From Gliomastix tumulicola (lineage: Eukaryota; Ascomycota; Sordariomycetes; Hypocreales; Bionectriaceae): DNA of 64,000 nt. The stretch lies in the NCBI GenBank assembly GCA_001599755.1, contig BCHX01000007.1, positions 1,116,001 to 1,180,000 of the forward strand, read 5' to 3'. The notes under the pieces are model-generated. The model was not told where the DNA came from and ran no database searches. It was given only the letters and a program-made list of their open reading frames with translations. A program made the translations under genes and the position numbers. Within the stretch, counting starts at the first letter, position 1; every line of letters starts with the position of its first letter. Shown piece by piece: positions 1-9,263 of this stretch.

Positions 1-1150
1 CGGATGCGTCCAGGAGTCGCCGGGTCTGTTGCAGGAGGAACTCGGACTGCGTGCCATGGTCCAGAAGAGAGCCCGAGAAGTACTGGAACTCGAGACAGGC
101 GCGGCACAGCTTCCTCTTCTCCTTGGTGATGCTCAAGTCTTGGTTCTGTGGTTGAACGCTGGCCGTCGACTCCAGGGCGATAAAAAAGTTGCAGACCAGC
201 TCATCCATGTCCGTCGGGTGCACTCCGTTCACGTGTTTGGCGCCCATGGCCCTGGCTGCCCTCCACAGAGCGTAGCAATAGATGGGATGGAGGGAGTTTG
301 ACGGTATGAGAATGTCTCCCCTCGTCATCGTGAGCAGCAGCCGCGCATCCCTTGCATTGTCCGCGATGGCCGGGGCGTCCGTGTTGAGGGCAGACGACCC
401 CGAGGCAGCAGAGAAGGAGTGCCCCAGAGTGGCGAGCTCCTTCATCATCGTCCAGTCTCGAGCCAGCAGCGCGATGTCCATCGGCGTCCAGACACGGGGC
501 TGCTGGTCCAAGGTGAGACTGGCACCGGCGCGCAGCAACAGCCCGACGGCCTCGGTGCTCGAGTTCCGGAGGGCGATCTGCAGCGCCGTCTCGTCGCCGC
601 GCCGCAGCCGTCGTCGGCCCTCGGGGACAAGGCTGCTGCCCCTTGAGATCTGCGCGTACGTCCCGATCGTGGGCGTGTTGACATGTGCGCCGTGGCGCAG
701 CAGCAGGCTGACGAGCGGGCCGTGGTTTCGCTCGACTGCTTCGTGTAGTGCCGTCCTCCCGACTGGATCGTATAGATTGGGGTCGGCGCCGTGCTCGAGG
801 AACATCTCTCCCACCTTCTCGTCATTCTGGTAGACGAAGTACTGAAGGGCCCTGAACCCGACCGGCCAGCGGATCAGCGCCTTCTCAGCCTGGCCGTCCG
901 CTTCGGAGCCCCCATCGCTGTCATAGTCGCTGTCTTCATCAGGTTCCGCGCTGTGGTCTTCCCCCAGAACGGTGTTGGGATCGAGGCCCTCCTCCAGCGC
1001 CTCCTGCAGCCACTCCGGCGGGAGATTCCTGTAGAGATCTGGGATGGTGCGTCTTTCGGCGTCAGTCGCGCTGATGATGGTCTGTCGCCACCACTTGCGC
1101 CATTTGCGATGCGTATCGTCCCAGGAAGGGAGTTTCGGACGGGCGATCAT
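1..1150 (-). CDS. Ankyrin-repeat protein, 3' end cut by window edge
   Basis: An open frame runs from an ATG at 1150 through about 383 codons and leaves the window without a stop, so this is a 5'-complete partial gene with no intron visible. The N-terminus has a basic/Trp-rich stretch (residues 13-22) and an acidic linker (69-90). Ankyrin-type repeats follow: residues ~101-160 contain the typical GADPN, GRTALHEAVE and VSLLLRHGAHVN pattern, and a second block contains DETALQIAL and GLLLRAGASLT. The last ~130 residues have no repeat I recognise. Ankyrin repeats are protein-interaction modules; the role of this protein is unknown. A 10-codon upstream frame starting at 1179 ends in a TGA that overlaps the main ATG (ATGA). 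It lies divergent to the kinase-like gene at 1983. Confidence 0.8.
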   Translation of the reverse strand, partial: MIARPKLPSWDDTHRKWRKWWRQTIISATDAERRTIPDLYRNLPPEWLQEALEEGLDPNTVLGEDHSAEPDEDSDYDSDGGSEADGQAEKALIRWPVGFRALQYFVYQNDEKVGEMFLEHGADPNLYDPVGRTALHEAVERNHGPLVSLLLRHGAHVNTPTIGTYAQISRGSSLVPEGRRRLRRGDETALQIALRNSSTEAVGLLLRAGASLTLDQQPRVWTPMDIALLARDWTMMKELATLGHSFSAASGSSALNTDAPAIADNARDARLLLTMTRGDILIPSNSLHPIYCYALWRAARAMGAKHVNGVHPTDMDELVCNFFIALESTASVQPQNQDLSITKEKRKLCRACLEFQYFSGSLLDHGTQSEFLLQQTRRLLDAS

Positions 1151-1982
1151 GAGTCGGGAGACTCGGTTTGTGATGACATGACGGGTTCAAATTTGCGACG
1201 GGACGGAGACAAGAGTCGAGAATTTCAGCCGAGGGGTCAGGGATCTTATACCGTGGCTTGGAGAAAGAAGCTGGGGCTGTGCTGTAGGTATTATTGTCAA
1301 TTGAGGCGCCCAGCTGTCAGCCTGCATGTGGCTCCCCTGTTGGGTTGCGGACGCGTTGCAGCATCCTTGAACTACCCTTGACGAATGTGGGCAGTAGCCA
1401 TCGATATCAATGTGCAAATGCCTTCGCTGGGTCGGAGAGACAGTGAAGTGTAAATTAAGTACGGTAGATAGATATCTCAAGGCGCTTCGAAATTGCAGAT
1501 ATGGTATGGGTCAGCCACATCTTTTGTGGCAGTGCCCTACAGAGCACAGTATGAGGCACCATCTCCACAGGTTTTCATGGGTGCCTTCTCGACGGAGCTG
1601 CCACTCCCTCCAGCCCGCAGAAGGCTATCAAATGAAGACCTATTATGAAGAAACCAGTCCGTAAGATATTACCATCGGTGTAACCCTACGCCCCGCAGGT
1701 CTCGCCGTGAAGTGCATGCCCCTGCTGCATGAATGCCCGATCATCCCGGCGTGCGCCTTGCCTACACGCTGGGCAGGAAAAGCTCAAATGGTTCGCTTTC
1801 CAGCAGTAGCGATTCGAGTTGGGCCAGTGCACCTGCCTCGCGCCTTCCCGCCTTGCAAAGTCCTCCATTTGCCCAAGGTACCTAGTAGGTAATCTGGACC
1901 TTTATCTTTCCATCTTCAAAGTCTGGCTTCCATCCCATACCCTTTGTGTTGTTTCTCGGATTACCCTTAGACGCAGACAGTG
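1151..1982. other. Intergenic, divergent promoter region
   Basis: About 830 bases between the divergent ankyrin and APH-like genes. Short frames here are out of context with no recognisable domain. The last ~100 bases are pyrimidine-rich, as in many fungal core promoters. Nothing else is supported. Confidence 0.5.
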
Positions 1983-3362
1983 ATGGCCCCAGAAATTACA
2001 GACCCGCAGACGCACGAGAGATCCGCCGACGAGGACCCAGAAGACAATCGATCAGAAGCATCCACCACCTCGACTGATGCCTACTCCGAGCACGAGCCCT
2101 TCGAGACATACCAGCACAGAGTCCTCCAACTATGTCGCCTGCTCTGGCCCGACCTCCCCGACGAATCCTTTGACATTCAACGATTGAAGGGTGGTTCCAG
2201 CAATCGGATCATCAGAATCCAAGTCAGTGGTCATGGGCAGAACAGTTCGCATTCAGAACCCAACACCCCTGGAAGCAGCTTCCAGGGGGACACCTTGAGC
2301 GACCCCGGATCTGTGCCGCTAAGAGCTGGAGACTACATTCTGCGAGTGCCACGTTGGGGCGGGGAGAGCTGCGAGCATGATGTGGCCATGCTTCGCTTCA
2401 TCGGCAACCGTGTTTCTTACCCTGTGCCGACTGTGGCGTACTCCGACTTCGAGGGAAAGAACCCCATCGGCAGTCCTTTTGTCCTCCAGCATTGCATTCC
2501 TGGCCGCCGACTAGACCAGGCCTGGTCGCTTCTCAGCCAGCCGCAAAAATGCTTGATCGCTCTCGACATGGCCAGACTTTGCAACGAGCTCGTCAAGATC
2601 ACCAACCCAACTGGTGGAATACCGGTATTGGAGCTCAGCATGCCAGACTTCGGGAGCCTAGAGACTATCGACCGTCCCTTCCCCGGAGACCAGGCACAGA
2701 AGAAGCCCACCGGCTCTCATGCACCCGTGACCATGTTGGCCGACCGGCTGGGCAGGTGGTTCGACAAATATCCCCCCCACGACGACGAATTTTCGCCCTA
2801 CAAAGGAGCGATGGAGATGATCCAGAACATGCAAGATTTACGCCAAACATTTCAACCGAGCGACCTGGAGCAAAACCACCCACTCTTCTATCTGAACCAT
2901 GGGGACTTGCTCCCCCGAAACATCATGATCGAGACCCGGAGCCAGAATACTGCGTGTATCACCGGGATCATCGACTGGGACGGTGCTGAGTTCGCACCAG
3001 CCATCATCTCCCTCTCACCACCCGCGTGGCTGTGGAAGCCAGGCTTCTGGAAAGGCTATGATGAGTCGGGACTCATAGAACAGGAAGACCTTTGGCAAGA
3101 TGCGCACGCTGAACCAGATGATGAGGCCTCCCGGGAGCTCAAAGACCTATTTGACGCGAGCGTGAAGCCACTCTTCCTGCGACATGCTTATTCCCCCGAC
3201 GCGTATGCCGCACGAAAGATATGGGATGCGGCTTACGAGTCTATGGGAAAGACCTGGGTGGAGGATGGGCTGACGAACATGTACCAGGCGTGGAAGGCGT
3301 CACGCCAAGAAGACAAAGAGGACAACCCTACAAAGTCGACTGCGTTTACAAAATTATGCTGA
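1983..3362 (+). CDS. Aminoglycoside phosphotransferase (APH)-family kinase-like protein
   Basis: Single-exon, 459 aa from the ATG at 1983 (the GTG just before it is not a plausible eukaryotic start). This is the fungal APH/choline-kinase-like fold (Pfam APH). A low-complexity acidic N-terminus (1-45) is followed by an N-lobe with DYILRVPRWG. The Brenner-type catalytic motif HGDLLPRN is at residues 306-313 (Asp308 catalytic base, Asn313 metal ligand), and the IIDWDGAEFAP metal-binding motif has Asp331. All key residues of an active phosphotransferase are present. Such genes are highly expanded in filamentous ascomycetes and their substrates are mostly unknown; antibiotic resistance should not be inferred. 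It is followed tail-to-tail by a small Cys/His-rich gene only ~50 bases away. Confidence 0.9.
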   Translation: MAPEITDPQTHERSADEDPEDNRSEASTTSTDAYSEHEPFETYQHRVLQLCRLLWPDLPDESFDIQRLKGGSSNRIIRIQVSGHGQNSSHSEPNTPGSSFQGDTLSDPGSVPLRAGDYILRVPRWGGESCEHDVAMLRFIGNRVSYPVPTVAYSDFEGKNPIGSPFVLQHCIPGRRLDQAWSLLSQPQKCLIALDMARLCNELVKITNPTGGIPVLELSMPDFGSLETIDRPFPGDQAQKKPTGSHAPVTMLADRLGRWFDKYPPHDDEFSPYKGAMEMIQNMQDLRQTFQPSDLEQNHPLFYLNHGDLLPRNIMIETRSQNTACITGIIDWDGAEFAPAIISLSPPAWLWKPGFWKGYDESGLIEQEDLWQDAHAEPDDEASRELKDLFDASVKPLFLRHAYSPDAYAARKIWDAAYESMGKTWVEDGLTNMYQAWKASRQEDKEDNPTKSTAFTKLC

Positions 3363-3414
3363 CGGCACCAAGGCATTCAATTCATCCTTTACAAGCCAAC
3401 ATCCTTCGCCATTC

Positions 3415-3690
3415 TCACTTCTTTGCCTTCGATTCCTTCGCTTCCTTCGCTTCCTTCGCTTTTTTCTCCGCCTCACACTGCGGACACTTCTCCGACCTTG
3501 CAAACAGCTTCCCGTGCGTAATGCATGTGGAATAACACTTGGTACAATATTCCCCCTTTAGGTATACCCAATCGTGGGTCGAGCAGTGGCTCTGGTGTGT
3601 GCTGCAATAAAGGGGTTTCTTGGACGTTCGGCAGCCTCCTTGGCTTCTGCGAGGACAGTGATGGGTCTTTCCAGTCGTTCCGTGGGGCAT
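3415..3690 (-). CDS. Small Cys/His-rich putative zinc-binding protein (91 aa)
   Basis: A 91-aa frame with ATG at 3690 in a good context. Its composition is clearly non-random: eleven Cys and six His, arranged as repeated C-x2-H and C-x2-C units (CSTH, CSTH, CTKC, CITH, CPQC) between residues ~12 and 73. A KEAKEAKEAKES lysine/glutamate tail follows. This looks like a compact multi-zinc module resembling zinc-ribbon or treble-clef peptides, but I cannot assign a family. It has no signal peptide. The tail is encoded by three perfect 9-nt repeats. It lies convergent to the APH-like gene; a further upstream exon cannot be excluded. Confidence 0.6.
   Translation of the reverse strand: MPHGTTGKTHHCPRRSQGGCRTSKKPLYCSTHQSHCSTHDWVYLKGEYCTKCYSTCITHGKLFARSEKCPQCEAEKKAKEAKEAKESKAKK
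3433..3459. repeat. 9-nt tandem repeat (3 copies)
   Basis: Three perfect copies of TTCCTTCGC on the + strand, encoding the KEA repeats at the C-terminus of the small Cys/His-rich protein. Copy number may vary between isolates. Confidence 0.85.
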
Positions 3691-5405
3691 GGTTCTCTCT
3701 CTGGTAGATGAAATATCAGCAAGGATAAATCAAGAAGACTGAGCGGCTTGCGATGACTGACTGGGAGTGCTATTGGTCTAGTAAAGCTTCCGTTGTGTAT
3801 GTGAGGGTTTGTCAGATAAACCGTCAACCAAATACTGCCCGAGGTACAGGGTGTATGTGGTCATCCGCGGCGCAGGCAACGACGAAGAAAGTTGAAATCT
3901 CAAGACGCCAACAACCCTTTCGCGAGGGGCTTGGGCTACATAAATAGCATCCCCATGACGGGCTGTCCCTGGTTCGCCTGATGACGGTCGCCTTGCGCCT
4001 TATCACAAGGAGGCCCTCTGTCACCAATACACACGTATTTGTGCCACCCTCAATGCTGCTCCCGGGGGGACTCATAAACACCACACAAGCAGCCTAAGAC
4101 CAGGAGTTGCATATTGCTGCCTAACGTTACGATGGTGCGCGCATACTGCTCTCACACTGCCATCATTGTGTGATAGGACTCTCCAAACTCAGAGGTCTCG
4201 AACACACCTTCTTGGGGTAATCTGCATTCTTCTTCAGCTGAATTTGGGTCTAGATTAAGCAGATTTCTATTTATAAACGCATGTTTGCGAAAGCAGCTTC
4301 ATTTTCCTTAAACTACCTACTCTCATCCAAATTCTAGTCTCTTTTCCGCCTCATTGGCAAATATACACTGGTAACATTCGGATGCATCATGCATGCGGGG
4401 GTCGGTAACATGAGACAATTCTGCATTAAGTGCTACAATAGGTGGTCATGTGGCCCGAATTTGTGCCCAGTACACCACTTTACGGACGGTATTACCTGTC
4501 TGGAACAGGCGTTGCGCCGAGTTAGTAACGGCGGCTTTGTTGGCCTCGAACGGAAGCTGGATACAGACGTTTACGGTGTGTCCTACCTATTACATACGGA
4601 CTTACCACCTAGATGTGTCTTATCGCAGATACAGTCCGTGATGAGCTGAACACCCCATTGTGGGTGGCACGCTCGTGCATGACGGCGGCGGCGACGAGCT
4701 CCAGAACATTCTCACCAAAGGAGCAGAGTCTGACCAGAACGAGCAAAGATGACTGAAAGCCTGCTCTTTGAAAAAAACAATTTGATTGGAGTATTCGGGA
4801 CTTTATTGAAAACACGCCGGCCCTTGCCTCGCTCGAATTCAACCGAGACACTACAAGAACAGACGTGAGCGGAATAACGAAGGGCGGTGTGCCGACGCTG
4901 TGCTTGAGGATGTAGCGTTCAAGCCCGTGGGTGGAGCGGCTGGAGGAGAGTCCTCACACATCCAACAAGCATTTCTGCATTATGCGATTAGATCTCTTCA
5001 ACACAAAACTGACGCGACGCGCGCAGCTTTATCATGGCCTCGGACAGCTATGAAATATAATGGATTTTCATACCGGACTATTATGCCCATATCAATGCCA
5101 ATACATACATAGAAGGCCCCTGCAAATCCAGCCTATACAGACAAAGAACCGTCTCTTCCCGAAGCGAGAAAGAGTAGCTGCTGGGGACGCCGCGATGGCC
5201 GTGACTAATAGTTGTGCGGATACGTGGGTAGGATCATTTGCTGGTCTGACCTCTGCCCTCTAGGCGCGCTTAAGAGCTATGTCTACGCACGGCCCGACAC
5301 TTCTTTCATTGTCTGCTCCTCTACTACATGCAGCGTCCTTTGCTTCTGCTATTACTACTCTGCCTCGATCTTCCTCCCTCGTTCTTTTGAGTAAAAACTG
5401 TCGCC
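3691..5405. other. Intergenic, 1.7 kb without a supported gene
   Basis: No frame longer than ~90 codons and none with a recognisable domain. The segment ~4230-4330 is visibly more AT-rich than flanking coding DNA. It contains the promoter of the GT32 gene; the last ~150 bases are CT-rich. No transposon termini were seen. Confidence 0.5.
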
Positions 5406-6516
5406 ATGGCTGAAGATGTTGAACTCTCTCGGTGTGCTGCGTTCATGCGCCCATCGTATCAACTCCATGTGGCGCACCGCCGTAACCGAGGCTTAGTGAT
5501 CATTGCATGCGTGCTTGCCTTTCTATCACTGCTATTCTGGATGCTCCAGGGGCTTGACAGCAGCAACTTCATTCATCCCCAAGTCGTAGGCCTCAATGTG
5601 ATGACGCAGGCACATGCTTCAAACCAACAGATCCCATCGAAGATATGGCAGATCTTGCTACCGAAGCATGCATCAGATGCAACGAAACTTGCCGACCCTA
5701 GTCAGCTACACGACACTCCGAGTTGGCTTGCTCTGAACACGGACTACATATAGTATGTACTTACTCTATCATGTTCTACCTAAAGCCAATCTAGTCGTGC
5801 TCAGCTCAATGCTAACGCTACGATGATGTAGTACCCTGGTTGGCCAGTCTGGCGCAAGCAAGTTCGTGGGTAATCACTTCTCTCACGAACGGCAGGTCAT
5901 CGAGGCTTTTGAAAACCTGCCCAACGTTGGTATGAAGTCAGACCTTCTGCGGTATCTTCTCTTAGACGTCGAAGGTGGAGTGTACACCGACGCCGACACC
6001 GAAGCCCTGAAACCAATCGACCAATGGGTTCCATCCGGGCTTCGGGATCAAGTCCGCCTGATCGTTGGGATCGAATTCGACCGTCGAGATGGCGGTGCCT
6101 GGGCGGATATTCCGCATCGGCTCCAGTTCTGCCAGTGGACGATTGCTGCGGCGCCCCGTCACCCGGTCTTCCAGAAGATGATCCGACGGATCCTCCAGTC
6201 GCTCAACGAGCTCTCTGAGGTGCATGAGACCACCATCGATCGCATATCTCCGTCCAGTTTCGAGGTCATGAACTCAACGGGGCCTGCGGCCTGGACGGAC
6301 GCTATCTTCGAGCAGCTGCAGGAGCATGATCCGTCGTTGAACACCACGGGTGACCTCTCCTTCATGACCGAGCCGAAACTATATGGCGATATACTCGTCC
6401 TCCATATCGACGGATTTGGGATGGGTCAGTCGCATTCGCACAGCACGAACGATGGAATTATCCCCGATAGTGCCCTAATGAGGCATCATTTCCGGGGATC
6501 GTGGAGGGGTGATTGA
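5406..6516 (+). CDS. GT32 family glycosyltransferase (Och1-like alpha-1,6-mannosyltransferase)
   Basis: Two exons, 5406-5752 and 5832-6516, with a 79-nt GTATGT...CTAAC...TAG intron; joined protein 343 aa. It is a type II membrane protein: a short cytosolic tail with basic residues (HRRNRG), a single hydrophobic anchor at ~30-49 and a lumenal catalytic domain. The DxD sugar-nucleotide motif sits in GGVYTDADTEALKP (Asp169/Asp171), and the preceding MKSDLLRYLLL is the classic GT32 signature (Gly_transf_sug). Family members initiate or extend mannan outer chains in the Golgi using GDP-mannose. Which Och1 paralogue this is cannot be told; it is shorter at the C-terminus than yeast Och1 and has diverged around the stem. 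Confidence 0.88.
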
Positions 6517-6762
6517 TGAGACGGATGCGTGATTTCTGCGCTCCTGTCGGGTCTAGACTTGTCATGATCTATCTGCTCGTGCGAGGTAGAGAGAGAGGCG
6601 ACGATGAAATTAGAAAGAGTACTAGAGAAGGAAATCTAGCAGCGACACGGCGCCACCAATCCAGCATCACTAACTAAAAATATATATATTAACATCAAAC
6701 TAGGGCATCAAGAATGCTTAAGGTATGCAAAAAGGTCATCATCAACTCCAAATACTACTAAA

Positions 6763-8873
6763 CTAGACTAGAATAATGCTGCTGCTTCTTCTCGCTTCAT
6801 CTTCAAGACTCATCTTGATAGCTCCGTAACGGTCGTTCATATCAGCGTCCGGAATATGCATCGTGCCAACACGCCGAAATGTCTCGCCTTCATCGCCTGT
6901 CGCCTGGATCATCAGAAAGTGCCAGTAGACGATTCGATTTTCCGGGTTAGATGTCGCAAACGAGCCCAGCCCGGCAAACAAACCTAACACTGCCGGAGAG
7001 AGCAATGATAGAATGCTGTACGCGTGGCAGACGCCCTCCTCGTGCTTCTTCGAACAAGAGCAACGGGGCACGTCATCGTACTTGTGATCGAATGAGGCAA
7101 TAGGCGTCTCGCGTCCGGAAGACGTCCTCCAACGGGCCGGTGGCGAGTTGAGATGGATGCCGACAATGTGTAGAAGCGTCGCGTTCTCAACCAGGACCCC
7201 TGAAATTTTCAACTTGGTAGATTGAGGAGTCTCTTCGTCGAGGATGGCATCCAAACTCGCATGTGGTTTGAAATCAGCAAGTTCCGTGCCCGACAGCGAA
7301 ATACTACGCTCCTTAGCCCACCAATCTGTGAAGAGCCAGGTCCAAGAAGGAAGGTCCAGTTCACGTACTGCCATTGGCTCTCGCGGCGACCAGCTGACAA
7401 GCTCCTCTATAAGTTTATCCTTCCACAGGCCAGCGACCGTCTGGATCCCAAAAACCTCGAAATACGTCTGCGCGATTCCTGAAAAGGCGTATAGTCGGTC
7501 CTCCGGGTTGGTCAACTTTCGTCTCGTGTAGTGACCGACGAGGTTCGTCCACGCGTAGGACGAGTTGCCGAACATACAATTACCCACGGTATCTGCGCTC
7601 GTTGGAAGGAAGAACGTCGTACGCTCGCCGGAGAAGCCAAGGGCCAAGGGGCCGAGGAGGGTATCCCACAGTTCGTGTCTACACTCTACTGTCATGCAGT
7701 GGTTGAAGACAAAGAGGATGCGGGAAGACAGCAGACGCTCCTGACAGGTCCAGCCGCGGGAGCCCCAGGCGGGACAGCCACCAGGGGTCTTATAGCCAGA
7801 TCCGCTGTCAGACAAGATCAGATCAGATCCAGTCTCACGGCTCCAGGGCCCGGGAAGAACGCGATAGAAAGGCTCCTGCCGCCCCGGCTGCATCCCCGTG
7901 TCTGCCGAGTCGGACTCGCGAGGGACGATGGTGAAGTAGGCGTTCTTGTAGTACTGCATCATCTTCTGCGCCTCGCTGTTCCATTCTAATGTGTCCTGGA
8001 CAATGCAGAGCGAGTCTATCCAGATATATAGTATTCCCAGAGATCGGGCGAGGCGGATAGCGTCTTGGAGTGTCAAAGGGAGAGAACTGAGAAGAAATCC
8101 TTCCTCGGTCCTCAGCTTCACGTTCCCGTGAACAGTTCTAGCCTGCCTCGCTGCATTAGAGTCCCCCCAGCAGTAACTCAACGCTGCGTAAGTGAGTCTC
8201 CTCCCGTCTGTCTTCTCAAGCTTGACTTGGCTGCCCTCCAGGACATCCACTAGCCTCAGCGGGCTCGTGGCTTCCTTGTGGCTTGGACAGTTGACATGCG
8301 TTTCAGCACACCTATTCATAGCCTGTAGGACGCCCTCAGTGCTGGCTCTAGAAAAGATGTCAAAGTCTGAGTCAGAGGTTAGTGCCCAGTAATAATCTCT
8401 TCGTCCCCGAAGAACATGCCGTGAGCATCCACAACATACAGCACCATTGCCGGCAAACGGTACCGTCCGATGAACGTCTCCTTCTTCAGATCCGTACTCA
8501 AGCGCAGGATATTACCAAGAACGCCATGAGGTTCCCGATTCTGCACCGGCTCGAACTCGATCTCGATTCTCCTCAGCTTGGACTCGGGCTTTTGACCAGG
8601 AGGCGGCCCTCGCGGTGTCCGCACGATGCGATTCAGTAGTGAGCACCACGGACAGCCGCGGCGGACGCTCTCAGCCAGACGGGACAACTCAGGGACATAG
8701 TCGTCGAAGATCCATTTGATCTTGAATGTTTCGTAGTTGTGAACGGGGTCGAGCCACTCTTTGGCCTCGTACAGCCTGGTGACGCTGGAGACAAAGGTTT
8801 TGCAGATTAGACAGCCCGCATCAAACCTCCCATAGACGTTCTCCATCGAGGCCGGCCTTTGGAGATATGCCAT
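6763..8873 (-). CDS. HET-domain (heterokaryon incompatibility) protein
   Basis: The N-terminal part (ATG at 8873) carries two CxxC pairs (CLIC, CPWC), as is common upstream of HET domains. The second part carries the HET domain itself, with YAALSYCWGDS, WIDSLCIVQD and WTCQERLLSSRILFV. The two parts are in different frames. A 65-nt intron 8463..8399 (GTACCG...TGCTCAC...GAAG) joins them as FIGRDYYWALTSDSDFD, giving 681 aa in two exons (8873-8464, 8398-6763). A single-base frameshift near 8400 is the alternative, because the proposed intron also reads as fairly ordinary peptide. HET proteins trigger cell death or growth arrest after fusion of incompatible hyphae. The C-terminal ~300 residues are unassigned. 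It lies convergent to the GT32 gene. Confidence 0.8.
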
Positions 8874-9263
8874 TGATTAAATAGAGATAACGGGGTGTTG
8901 TGGAGGAGAGTGTTGAAGCATGATATTCCCGATCCTTATAATACTCGGTACTTGACTCCTTACGCAATATTGACTGACCCCTGTCTGCCCCAGTCAACCT
9001 TGAAATCAGCCTCACGGACGCCTTATGTCCCGCTTGAGTCTTCAAGCGATGTTGATCTATGCTCATTCATGGCGAAATAACAAAGAATGCATCCAGATCT
9101 TTGGACGTTTTGACACTGATGTCATTGCATGAGTAGAATATTCATATTAATTCGTATACAGCTGTTGAGCAGGTTCGTCATCATCCGCTTCGTCATCCCA
9201 GATCCATCATGCCATCATATCATACAGTAAAAGTACACATCCCTGCTACCTCAGCTTCGCCCT
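8874..9263. other. Short intergenic, HET promoter and downstream region of the Zn2Cys6 gene
   Basis: About 390 bases, moderately AT-rich, between the HET start and the 3' end of the regulator gene on the same strand. Nothing distinctive seen. Confidence 0.5.
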
